This document shows positions 22,590-33,200 of a DNA stretch of 64,000 nucleotides, in pieces. This DNA is from Branchiostoma belcheri (taxonomy: Eukaryota; Chordata; Leptocardii; Amphioxiformes; Branchiostomatidae). The notes under the pieces were generated by a model. The model was not told where the DNA came from and ran no database searches. It saw only the letters and a list, made by a program, of their open reading frames with translations. The translations under genes and the position numbers were made by a program. Numbering within the stretch: position 1 is the first letter of the stretch; each line of letters begins with the position of its first letter. The stretch covers positions 2,232,885-2,296,884 of the forward strand of contig NW_017803910.1 of the NCBI RefSeq assembly GCF_001625305.1, written 5' to 3'.

Positions 22590-22765
22590 TAATTCACTGT
22601 GTCTGGAGCATGGAGTATGGCCGTTGAGAGAACAGTTCGCCGCCCCACAAACGGCGGGGCGGCGAACTGTTCTCTCAACGGCCATACTCCCTTGGCATGC
22701 TTATCTCTCTATTTTGGCCGATTTCTACTCTTTCCAGCCGCCTCCTCAAGCCTGGTAGAGGCTAG
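22590..22765. mobile_element. Family A fold-back copy with a perfect 35-bp palindrome
   Basis: Arms 22612-22646 and 22656-22690 are exact inverted repeats of 35 bp with a 9-base loop. The right flank carries the family A terminus (TTTCTACTCTTTCCAGCCGC and GCCTGGTAGAGGCT). The left terminus is missing or rearranged. Confidence 0.7.
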
Positions 22766-23029
22766 TGATTGCACTGCTGTGTGGCCCAGGGCTATTGAAA
22801 ACGGAGAAGGGCGCCGTCCTGTGCGTCATTTGATGCCGAAAGGCTTTTTAACTTTTAAAGCCTCCCAACTAGAGATGACCTTACTCCAAGCTAGCTATGG
22901 TCTGGAGAAGGTCGTGCGAGGCCATGGTCGACTGTGTAACAGGGGATTATAAGCCGATAGCGCCGTGTTTAGGGAGCTTATTCAGGTATCAGCCTCAGGC
23001 GCCAAACATCTGCACGTAAAATAAGGAAC

Positions 23030-23190
23030 GACACACTTAATCATCGAGAAGAGTAGAGACAGGGCAGTCTCTGCAAGGCTTCGGGAGGTGGTTGGAAAGA
23101 GTAGAAATTGGCCAAATAAGAGAGATTACTTGCCGGGGAGTTGGTCCTCTGGATCGGGTGAGGCAAAATGTACTCTCCAGCGGACCAAGT
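23030..23190. mobile_element. Family A fold-back copy, truncated
   Basis: AAGGCTTCGGGAGGTGGTTG and AGAGTAGAAATTGGCCAAAT match the left end of the element at 3722. A CTCTGG...CCAGCGGACCAA region follows and no matching right terminus is seen. Confidence 0.6.
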
Positions 23191-24089
23191 TTTTTTTTTC
23201 TTTGTATCTTCATCTGGAATTCCTGGAAACTGCCCTTCCATCGTTACTGGAAAACTTTCCGGCCAGGCCCCAGGCAGGAAACTGTACCCTAACTAAGCTT
23301 AAAGCATACATGAGGAGTTAGTTTCCCCTATTATTGACACATGCTGCACCTTGGAGATAGGATTGAAATACTTCCTAGTGGAACGGTAAGTCCTTCTTCA
23401 CGATGTCTGTGGTCATAAAAAAGTGTAGTGGTGTCTACAGGCTTAGGAGCTACAGTAACAGGCTGACAGTGACAATGTGATAAAAATAATGGGCTGTGTC
23501 CCCATCTTTCAACTATTAGTATACTGACGTGCTAACTGAGACCATAATATCGGTGTCTTGAAATGTCGGTGAAGGTTACACATCCAGGTAATATGATACA
23601 CAAAAAAACAGTTACTCAAGAAACTGGATATGGTTTTGAAAACGGATCAGAAATACCTGCACAGCCCCAATTTTACCTGCACTAAGGCGCATATGCACCC
23701 AGTATTTTGAACCCTGTGTTGGGACATGCGTCAATGACACATATTTATTCATAGGAAACACCGACTTCTTCCATTTGCAGCAATTTTCAAGTGCTTACAC
23801 CGGAAAGGTCCGTGACAAACACTTTGGCAGCTGTACAGACTTGATTGCACTAAACCGAGCTTCATGTAAAATTACAGTCAAATAACCACTATGCAAGACT
23901 ACATGGTGCCTAAACTTTTAAACAAGCTCTGAAGTCTGGAGGGGCATTAGTAAAATTGGGAGCTTTGAGAATAAGAAAATTGATCCTTTTACCGGTATGT
24001 GTTATTATCTAATAGCTTAACAATTGGACTCCTTGAAATGCTTGTTCCCCTGGCATTTATTCCCCACAAATTTTCAAGTGAAGGGAAAT

Positions 24090-24175
24090 ACTTGATTGCT
24101 CCCTGACATAATCTACATAATGCCACACGGTGATCAATCACAAGTGTGGTAACTTGAAAGTCAGATTACATAAGT
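24090..24175 (-). pseudogene. Decayed duplicate of the GTF3C4 zinc-finger segment
   Basis: On the minus strand about 80 bases align to the gene's own zinc-finger coding region near 24760-24840. In the gene's frame they read VTTLVIDHRVALCRLCQGAI, against VTTSVTEHPAETCRLCQGPI in the gene. Downstream the match fades (LENLWGI against CENGHSW) and no further exon can be traced. It lies about 380-470 bases past the GTF3C4 stop. It could be a tandem partial duplication or an old 3'-terminal retrocopy. Confidence 0.6.
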
Positions 24176-24482
24176 ACTAGTAATGCATGGGGGTAGTTAT
24201 ACTGATGTCTTTATACAAGTTGCACAAGCCAGATTTTACCAAAGGACTGCTGATTATCCATTGCTGTATAACCCAGGCTTCGAAATACCCACTCTCGCCG
24301 CACAAATCGTGTTTTCTATGTGAGACTTTTTAAAAAGATTACAGCGGCCCAGCTTACAGCTTTCAAAATAAGCATGTTAGCGGTACCTTTATAGGTGGCC
24401 TGGCTTATGGCTTACCCTCTAAACTTAGCAGCCAGTGTTGACGGCAACCTGAAATATTGGGGGGCAACCTAGATTTTGGATT

Positions 24483-24488
24483 TTTATT
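24483..24488 (-). terminator. Polyadenylation signal for GTF3C4
   Basis: AATAAA on the minus strand, about 70 bases downstream of the stop codon that ends at 24556. Confidence 0.6.
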
Positions 24489-24555
24489 ATGAATTATATT
24501 ATATCAATATGATATGTAAGATGCATCACTGAGAATCAAATTTATGGAGTTGCTG

Positions 24556-26526
24556 TCACAGTAAGTCTCCAGTACAGAAGGAACAGCTGTTGCTCCTCAG
24601 CAGTTCAGGACAAACGTCTTTACTCCCCCTACCAGTTTCAGGAAGCGCTGCAGCACCACACAGCCTGCATTTCCTGTAAGGAACAACTTGGCAGGCTGCG
24701 AATGTGAGGCAGCATCGTTCCCACGAGTGGCCGTTTTCACAGGTCGCTGCTCTGATATCCTCAAACTGGATTGGTCCCTGGCATAATCTGCATGTTTCCG
24801 CAGGGTGTTCGGTTACAGATGTGGTCACTGGAAGGTCGGGGTGACCGTGGCCCTCTCTCTTCAGCCACTCTAGAATCGCTCTCATCAGTGGTGACACGGG
24901 AATACCTGCTTCCCTTCCACCCAACATACCCTGGATGTGCCTCACAGCCAAAAAGGTAGTCACTCTTGCAAGCTTTTCATCCAAGTCCTTCATCATAGTT
25001 CCTGCAGGATCCTGCACCTTTTCTTTCTCCAATGCGATGGAGAGTTTTAAAAGGAAGAACTGAAGATGTGGATGAGTTTTGGGCTCCCCATACAGTATGG
25101 ACTGTAGGTCAGGGGGCAATGACCTAGTGGATGATGACCTCTGCCTCACATACTCTACCAAGTCTTTGTTGTGGGCGACATGCCCTGCCTTTGGTGACAC
25201 CAAAGCTGCTGTTACTTCTTCTTGAGACTTCAATTGGAGAAAGTTGAGCTGAAGTTTCACCACACCGTTCAGGGTATCGGTTACTCCAGAGACACACCCC
25301 ACAAACACTGAGTTCTTTGAAATTGCGATACCGTAACCGCGCTTCAGCAAAGAAGACTTGGTGTCGATGGGAAAGGCTTCTAACGACAAACCTGATTCAT
25401 TTCTCGTGATGTTTGTGACTGTCACTGTACTGCCCATGCAACATGTGTAAACCTTGTGTTCTGCACTCAAAGCTAGCCCTGAGATAGGCATGGAATGAAC
25501 TGCATCTGTCCACGCAGTGTTTAGAAGTGCGATGTTGTCCCCTGACTTCTGTATCTCAAAGCAGATCACATGGGGCCCTTTGCTTGCCACAAGGATGCTT
25601 ACATTTTTTCCAAAGGGCTGGGACTTTATAGACGTTACAGCAAGTAGATCTTGCTCCTTCCACAACACTGTAGGTGTCAGGAAGGTCAATGACCCTGCAT
25701 CCACTGCTGTAGGCCATATGGAGACTGTGCCATCCAGATGGCCGATAGCAATGCCCCCTGGTGGATTGTTCTGGTCCTGCACCCACGCCAGGCTTGTGAT
25801 GCATTCTGCAGGTGTTTCGATCTCTTGTCGACTCACCACGCTAGCGTTGTCTACAATGGGGCACTTGAACTCCCACACCACCACCAGGCCACTTCTCGTG
25901 GCCACTGCTAACATGACGTGTCGGTCAAGCTCAGGTCCATTCCCTGGGTTGCTTGTGCCATTGTCCACCTTAGTCCTACAGAAGGTCTCTGACCACTGCA
26001 TGTCTGTCGGAAACAGCGTAGCCGATTTTTTGTCAGACTTTTTAGCATGGCTTGATTCGAGCGCAGAGAAGTCCAACACTTCCTGCCACTGTAGCTGATC
26101 TTGCTGAAGACAGTGGAGAACCAAACAGTGGTCTAAGGTCAATGTCGCCAACATACACCTTCCATTGGCGCTGCACTCTAACGGCGACCAGCGAACTGTT
26201 CGGTACCCGTTTTCTGTAGCAAGAACCTCCCCGTGCCTGTATCCTTGATCCAGATTGGTTGTGCTTGCTGCTTTACTCGACCTCTTGGTAGTGAGTGGAA
26301 TGAACGTTTTCTGCGCCTTGAAGTTTGTGTCGACGAGGTCAGCAGAATTCAGCAAGGCCAGGCAGTACATGCCTTTCTTGGTCGCCACGGCGATATGATT
26401 GTCATGTGACCAGTCGATGATGTCAGCACTGCAGGTTTCATGGTCCAGTGGTATGACTTGTGGGTGTAAACTTAAACTAGTGTTTTGATTGTCAACAATC
26501 ATATTAGAGCTGTTGGAATCTTCCAT
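24556..26526 (-). CDS. GTF3C4: General transcription factor 3C subunit 4 (TFIIIC 90-kDa)
   Basis: One uninterrupted coding exon of 656 aa. The ATG at 26526 has a good context (AGAATGG). The N-terminal part, from about residue 30, has weak WD40-like blades (IIDWSHDNHIAVATKKGMYC, GIAIGHLDGTVSIWP), as in the TFIIIC delta/WD40 domain. The C-terminus (about 575-656) is a Cys/His-rich zinc domain: CRLCQ, CENGHSWERC, CRLCG and a final CSFC. This order identifies the TFIIIC90 subunit of the RNA polymerase III factor that binds tRNA-type promoters in the nucleus. The human protein is longer, about 820 aa. A splice acceptor (AAACAG|GTGTATCG) just upstream of the ATG, with exon edge 26563, suggests a 5' UTR intron joined to an exon ending at 26917. 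Confidence 0.87.
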   Translation of the reverse strand: MEDSNSSNMIVDNQNTSLSLHPQVIPLDHETCSADIIDWSHDNHIAVATKKGMYCLALLNSADLVDTNFKAQKTFIPLTTKRSSKAASTTNLDQGYRHGEVLATENGYRTVRWSPLECSANGRCMLATLTLDHCLVLHCLQQDQLQWQEVLDFSALESSHAKKSDKKSATLFPTDMQWSETFCRTKVDNGTSNPGNGPELDRHVMLAVATRSGLVVVWEFKCPIVDNASVVSRQEIETPAECITSLAWVQDQNNPPGGIAIGHLDGTVSIWPTAVDAGSLTFLTPTVLWKEQDLLAVTSIKSQPFGKNVSILVASKGPHVICFEIQKSGDNIALLNTAWTDAVHSMPISGLALSAEHKVYTCCMGSTVTVTNITRNESGLSLEAFPIDTKSSLLKRGYGIAISKNSVFVGCVSGVTDTLNGVVKLQLNFLQLKSQEEVTAALVSPKAGHVAHNKDLVEYVRQRSSSTRSLPPDLQSILYGEPKTHPHLQFFLLKLSIALEKEKVQDPAGTMMKDLDEKLARVTTFLAVRHIQGMLGGREAGIPVSPLMRAILEWLKREGHGHPDLPVTTSVTEHPAETCRLCQGPIQFEDIRAATCENGHSWERCCLTFAACQVVPYRKCRLCGAAALPETGRGSKDVCPELLRSNSCSFCTGDLL

Positions 26527-26916
26527 TCTTTCTTCTTGAGCTGAGTTGTTGAACTCGATACACCTGTTTGAATAAAATAGTTTTTTGTTTCCATGTATTT
26601 TTCATACCATATTAAGCACCTTGTCGTGACAATTGTAACGTTAAATTTACAACCTTAAAACAAATAGGGTTAGATAAAACGTATTTGGATAAGTTGATGT
26701 TCCCCCGAAAATTAGGATCAAATCTGCAAAATATTATCTTGCATATATTTTTGCCCCCCTCCCACTACACACAAACACACACAGCAAGCTAGAACCGCGC
26801 GTTAACCGCGGTTAGTTTGGACAAAATTAAGGAAACCAACAGCGTTAGTGCTGCTAGAGTGTTCAATGAAACAACAAAACATTAAGTCAGAAAGCAGAAT
26901 TTACACTGAAACTTAC

Positions 26917-27065
26917 CAAAACGTTTGACGCTGTTTATCAAAACTCCAGAAACTTCCCGCTCACTATCCATGTGAGGTATCGCCAGTCGAAATTTCCACA
27001 GAGCAGCCACGATGAAGAGCCATGCTGCTATTGGTCAGGATACTAAAATGCTTAAATCCTATTGG
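26917..27065 (-). promoter_or_regulatory. GTF3C4 5' UTR exon and CCAAT-box promoter
   Basis: On the minus strand a strong donor (TTTTG|GTAAGT) ends a candidate first exon at 26917. Two CCAAT boxes with matching flanks (ACCAATAG) lie upstream, at 27030-27034 and 27061-27065. Transcription probably starts between them and the donor. No TATA box is evident. Confidence 0.5.
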
Positions 27066-27644
27066 TGCAAATATACATGCTGCAGGAATAGCGCAGTTTC
27101 GTCGGTGGGAGGTGTGGGCAGGGTGTGGGGGTCTCCATACCGGTAAATATTGCACGTTGGAAGCTCTGTTTGTCCGCAATCGGGTAATTTCGGACCGACT
27201 CACGTAAGGTAAGACATCCATTATGTCTTTAAAGCCGTGTGATTGTGTAATGGGTAAACATATGCAGGTTGACGTTGATTTTAGGTGAGCCTCTTTCGGT
27301 CCGTTTTGAGGTCCAGATTGGCCGTTAACTTTCCATAAAATGATTTCCAAAATCTGATCGTTTTCTGATGACGAACTTCTTCGACGGCCAGGCTCATTTA
27401 AAATATATACTAAGTTACTAATGGTGTAAATAAGATTAGGGAAGTCTGTAAAGAGCTTTATGTTGCCACGAATCAGTCATCGTCACTCAAGGGCAATTCA
27501 CACTAAGACGAGAGGCAAGGCATTCACACGTACGTACCAGTTAGGTCCTAGTGGGCCCGGGCACACGGTGCTTGCTTCAAGGATTAGCATGTGATGTAAA
27601 TTTTGAAGCGTATAACTTGAAAATATTATGTTTATATAAAAGTA
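27066..27644. other. DNA between the GTF3C4 promoter and the minisatellite
   Basis: No reading frame, RNA gene or clear repeat can be supported. The left boundary of the putative large mobile element may lie here or inside the first decayed repeat units. Confidence 0.45.
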
Positions 27645-30063
27645 TGAAGGTCTGAGGACCACTCCAGGTAAGTAACGGACCAAACACTAAGTTTGAGGGG
27701 CTCTTGACTTTGGAGACCAGCTTAGGCAGGATACACGTCACCGTACAGGAAATATTTGCGCGGCTCTTGGGTCTACCGTCTGGGGACCAGATAAGAGAGA
27801 GGTAACATCTGTGTCCATAATATCACCAGGGTAATATCGCCACCTTGAGAAACATACTTTTGGTATGCGCTCCTTCACACATCAAATATACATACTATGC
27901 ATGTTGCAGTAAAAATATCTTTAAGCACTCTGTTTCTCAAGGTGGCGATATAGACCCTGGTGATATTATATTTGCACGGCTCTTAGGTCTGGGGACCAGA
28001 TAAAGCACCATAGAGGTAATATTTGCGCAGCTGTTAGGTCTGAGGATAAGGCACCATACAGGTAACTTAATATAATTATTATATATACACAGCTCTTAGG
28101 TCTGGGGACCAGGTAAGGCACTGTACAGGTAATAATTGCATGGTTCTTAGATCTTGGGACCAGTTTAGTCACCGTACACGTAAAATATGTGCGGCTCTTA
28201 GGTCTGAGGACCAGGTAAGAAGCTCAGGTAAGGCACCGTACAGGTAATATATGCGTGGCTCTTAGGTCTGAGGACCAGGTAAGGCACCGTACAGGTAATA
28301 ATTGGGCGGCTCTTAGGTCTGGGGACCAGTTAAGGCACCGTGCAGGTAATATTTGCGCGGCTCTTAGGTCTGGGGACCAGGTAAGGCACCGTACAGGTAA
28401 TAATTGCGCGGCTCTTAGGTCTGGGGACCAGGTAAGGCACCGTACAGGTAATATTTCCGCGGCTCTTAGGTCTGGGGACCACGTAAGGCACTGTAAAGGT
28501 AATATATGCGCGGCTCTTAGGTCTGGGGACCAGGTTAGGCACTGTACAGGTAATATATGCGCGGCTCTTAGGTCTGGGGGCCAGGTTAGGCACCGTACAG
28601 GTAATAATTGCATGGTTCTTAAATCTTGGGATCAGGTAAGGCACCGTACAGGTAATATACGCGTGGCTCTTAGGTCTGGGGACCAGGTAAGGCACCGTAC
28701 AGGTAATATTTGCATGGTTCTTAAATCTTGGGACCAGGTAAGGCACCGTACAGGTAATATATGCGTGGCTCTTAGGTCTGGGGACCAGATAAGGCACCAT
28801 ACAGGTAATAATTGGGCGGCTCTTAGGTCTGGGGACCAGTTAAGGCACCGTACAGGTAATATATGCGTGGCTCTTAGCTCTGGGGACCAGGTAAGGCACC
28901 GTACAGGTAATATATGCGTGGCTCTTAGGTCTGGGGACCAGGTAAGGCAACATACAGGTAAAATATGCGCGGCTCTTAGGTCTGGGGACCAGGTAAGGCA
29001 CCGTACAGGTGATATTTGCGCGGCTCTTAGGTCTGGGGACCAGGTAAAGCACTGTACAGGTAATATATGCGCGGCTCTTAGGTCTGGGGACCAGGAAAGG
29101 CACCGTACAGGTAATAATTGCGCGGCTCTTAGGTCTGGGGACCAGGTAAAGCACCGTACAGGTAATATATGCGCGGCTCTTAGGTCTGGGGACCAGGTTA
29201 GGCACTGTACAGGTAATATATGCGCGGCTCTTAGGTCTGGGGGCCAGGTAAGGCACCGTACAGGTAATAATTGCATGGTTCTTAAATCTTGGGACCAGGT
29301 AAGGCACCGTACAGGTAATAATTGTGCGGCTCTTAGGTCTGGGGACCAGGAAAGGCACCGTACAGGTAATATTTGCATGGTTCTTAAATCTTGGGACCAG
29401 GAAAGGCACCGTACAGGTAATATATGCGTGACTCTTAGGTCTGGGGACCAGTTAAGGCACAGTACAGGTAATATATGCGCGGCTCTTAGGTCTGGGGACC
29501 AGGTAAGGCACTGTACAGGTAATATATGCGTGGCTCTTAGGTCTGGGGACCAGGTAAGGCTCTGTACAGGTAATATATGCGTGGCTCTTAGGTCTGGGGA
29601 CCAGGTAAGGCACCGTACAGGTAATATATGCGTGGCTCTTAGGTCTGGGGACCAGGTAAGGCACCGTACAGGTCAGGTAATAATTGGGCGGCTCTTAGGT
29701 CTGGGAACCAGTTAAGGCACCGTACAGGTAATATTTGCGCGGCTCTTAGGTCTGGGGACCAGGTACAAGGCACCGTACAGGTAATATATGCGTGGCTCTT
29801 AGGTCTGGGGACCAGGTAAGGCACCGTACAGGTAATATATGCGTGGCTCTTAGGTCTGGGGACCAGGTAAGGCTCTGTACAGGTAATATATGCGTGGCTC
29901 TTAGGTCTGGGGACCAGAAAAGGCACCGTACAGGTAATATATGCGTGGCTCTTAGGTCTGGGGACCAGAAAAGGCACCGTACAGGTAATATTTCTGCAGC
30001 TCTTAGGTCTGGGGACCAGATAAGGCACTGTACAGGTAATATATGCATGGCTCTTAGGTCTGG
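27645..30063 (+). repeat. 51-bp minisatellite array, + orientation
   Basis: The consensus unit starts GTAATATATGCGCGGCTCTT, continues AGGTCTGGGGACCAGGTAAG and ends GCACCGTACAG (51 bp). About 41 units span 27964-30063; units from 27645 to 27816 are strongly decayed. A variant unit has CATGGTTCTTAAATCTTGGG. Because 51 is a multiple of three, long artificial open frames occur on both strands. The same unit is found inverted at 46731-46975 and from 62839 to the window end. Each unit contains two splice-donor-like words (CCAG|GTAAGG and ACAG|GTAATA) and the small palindrome GGTCTGGGGACC. Confidence 0.95.
27817..27969. mobile_element. MITE nested in the minisatellite
   Basis: The left arm at 27817-27854 (ATAATATCACCAGGG...) and the right arm at 27931-27969 (...CCCTGGTGATATTAT) are inverted repeats of about 38 bp with one small difference. 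The 76-base centre is AT-rich. It interrupts a repeat unit, so it inserted after that part of the array existed. Confidence 0.8.
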
Positions 30064-30299
30064 GGTATGTAAAATACTGTCTGTAAGTATTGAATTGTTT
30101 TTAAAGTTTGTAAATTGGACGCAATTCAGTGATACACTGCAATGTTCAATAAAGTGATCTTGAATCTTGAAATATAATATAGCTTTTAGTTTTGTAAATA
30201 TTACTTCCTGTCATCATTTTCCTCTGGCTAACCAATGTGAAATGTTTGCTGTCTTTCAAGGATACACATGTATATGATGACTTTGTTGCAGGGCTGGGG

Positions 30300-33200
30300 A
30301 TGAAGCGCAGGGTGGTCTGGAGGGGTGGTCCTCGGTATGACTTCAGCCAAGTACCAACAAAGAAAAAAGGTGCTTCAGGAACATCCACATCCACCACATC
30401 ACAGGGAGAAGGACGATGCAGAAATACTGACCATGTTGCCAACAGAGACCAGGAGATGGGTACTTTGGAACCAAATGTGCGACCAGATGTGGCTGACATG
30501 CCTGTAAGTTAATTTTTGTGTTTGAGATATCGTTTCTTTTTTTCTGAATTAAATCATGGTAAACGTAATTCCAATATTTATAAGATAATTGATTATTCTC
30601 AAGACTGAGAAGGGTAGTATTAGTAACTAGTAAATGGTAAAATTTAAAAGCCTACTATACTATTCTACACATACTCCAAACTTTTTACCCTTTTTTAGCA
30701 AATCCACCATAGTTTCATTGTACATTGATCTTTGACGAGTTTGAGGTTTTTGATACATCATGGCAACAGTTACAAGAATTTCTGTGTGTTGTTTTTTGGG
30801 CTGGCTTTCTGAGATTGGATTTTGAAATGTGCAAGAAGATTGGGTGAAACATGCTATTACTATAATGCTCTGTAGTAAATGTCTGCCTTTCCAGTTCTGT
30901 CTTAATCAAATTTACTAACCTTGACAGCTGAGTATTGTGATCAAAGCACATCATGGTTCTACTGGTATGATATTAATGCAGGCTATTTACCTTAACATTA
31001 GTCCAGGTATGTCTGCGTGTTTAACTATTGTCATAATGATGGTAGCAGATTAATGAAGTCATTAATGTATTTTTGTTGTATGACATTTATTTTATGTTTT
31101 GACATACAGGACTTTGCTGTGCTCTCAAGTATTCCGCTTGGGAACATTACATCGTATGTGTCACAGCTGCGACAACACTCGGCTGTCACCATGTGTGATC
31201 CACATGCAACCGTATTTGTGCTGCCTGATTTCCATGAAGATCAATCAAAATTGATGGTAAGAAATTACTCTCTTGCTAATTTTAATTTGTGTGAATTATT
31301 ATAATAGCATTGTTCATGCCTTGAATGCAGCTTTTCCAATACAATTATTAAGAGGTTTTCAAAGGATGCATATTGATTCACTTCCTGTGTCCCTTGATGT
31401 TTATCTTGTATTTGATGTACCTTTAGAATATAATGTTATCTTGATTATTTTGATTGCACAAACAAATGTGTTATAATATTTCAAATCATCAACATTCAAT
31501 GATCATTCAAATGTGTTTGAGAACATTGACTTTGTTTCAGCTTCATAAATATTTTTAACAATCCAAAAATGATATGCAATCTCCTCAGTCAATCTTGAAA
31601 GAGGTTGACCTTACTTGCATCCTGGGATGACATCTCTCCATTGAGCCACATTAGATATTGGGGTATTTCTATTAATCATCCACACAAATTAAGCTTGCAA
31701 GTATGGGATGCCATGAGCTGACATTGGTTATATATTATGTTACTTTCTTGCCCTTGTTTAGGCTGATTGGAAATGGTAAAGGGGCACTGGCTTGGTCTCT
31801 CCTATATTCCAGCCATACAGTTTATCCAGCACTTAACAGTTTCACCTTCAGTCCATTTTACTATAGTTTGAATAGTTAATACACCTAGTAATATCACACT
31901 CCTGTTGTCTGACCTTCAGTAGCCTCTTGCCATTGTCCCAGTGTGTCATTTCTGTGCAGCTTAATTATGGTGGGTCCATCATTGGAGACCCTTGCAAGTA
32001 AATGAGCTCGGTTCATTGGGCAACCCTGTATTGGATATTTGCAGGCTGAAAAACATTTCTTTTGCATAAAAACAAACTCTCCTGAGACCTGTCTGTTGAT
32101 TTCAGGTGAACAAGTACCACTTTGTGCAGAGGTGTGCTAAAGCCATCAACGCTACCTGCCAGTGGGTCTACTGCTGTTCTTGTTCAAAACGAGAACAGGA
32201 ACTTATGCAGTCATTGTCCACCAGAATTGTTGATGGTGCATCAGGTAAGATACATTATTTGTTTCTATGCAATCGTATACCAGTATTTACGATGGTCTTA
32301 ATGTTCTTAAATTCTGTTTCATTATGTAAATCACTAAAAAAGAAACAATGTTATGTTCAGACACAAACGTCTTTCATTGCGTCTGTTTGCATAGTTGACT
32401 GTATGATGCTCAATGTGTGATCAATGAGGTAAGAAAAATGCTTGGTATGATACTAAACTAGACTTTGTCAGATTTCTGTATTACTATTACATGTATTAGT
32501 ATCATGAGAATCTGCACTGTGTAAAACTTTTCTTATTAGTTTTTTGTTGCCAACAGAACCTTTCCTATCTTTTTATAGGGATATTAGACAATTACTGCAT
32601 CCACATAAAGGCAACAGAACACATCGTGGATGACTTTGACCGGCAAAATGACATCGCACCAAGCATAGATGATGGTGGTATGTACAATGTTGAAACTGTA
32701 TTGTATTCGTCTCATTACAAATGACGTCATGATGTCATCAAATGCTGCTACAATAGGAAGTAGTGGGTAGCTCTAGCTTGCTTATGCATGTGAATATGGA
32801 TCTTTTGAGACAAAACTTTTAAAATCTGTAAAATGAAAAACATCTGTCTATCTGTTTTATATTTTTTTGAGCACACCATTAGTAAAAAGACACATTGATT
32901 TTATTTTTGTTGCTGATCTTTTGTATTTCCTATTATAGATCACAACTACACCATCCCATCCTGTTTTGCAGAGGAGACTGCACCTGCTGCTCATCAGGTA
33001 ATTTTTTAGTTTTTCTTCTTATAATATAAATCTTTCTCGAAATGAGATGTCCATTACCTGCATAACGCAATTGAGTGTGCCAGGTACAATTTGTGTTGAG
33101 CTGGTATGTCAACCCACACTGAACCTACTACAACATGTACCGACTACACGTTTTTGTGAGGATTTCTTGTTGATGAACCCAATATATTCAGTGTACAAAA

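Larger units (their letters stand above)
21011..24089. other. Intergenic repeat-rich DNA between the GPCR and GTF3C4
   Basis: No gene is supported. Notable items are paired GAGCGAGAAAAAA-type repeats near 21590 and 21965, a poly-G tract near 22047, a 12-bp-arm hairpin at 22139-22167 (AAGTAAGCACTA and its complement), fold-back elements at 22590-22765 and 23030-23190, and one end of the 7162-7458 element family at 23570-23650. Confidence 0.5.

Noticed and set aside
28255-29715. Long open frames (up to 486 codons) on both strands of the 51-bp array
   Set aside because: The unit length is a multiple of three and happens to lack stops. The frames are open on both strands, follow the repeat exactly and have no domain or splice support.
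27964-30063. CRISPR-like regular repeat spacing
   Set aside because: Units are contiguous with no unique spacers, and the context is a eukaryotic genome.
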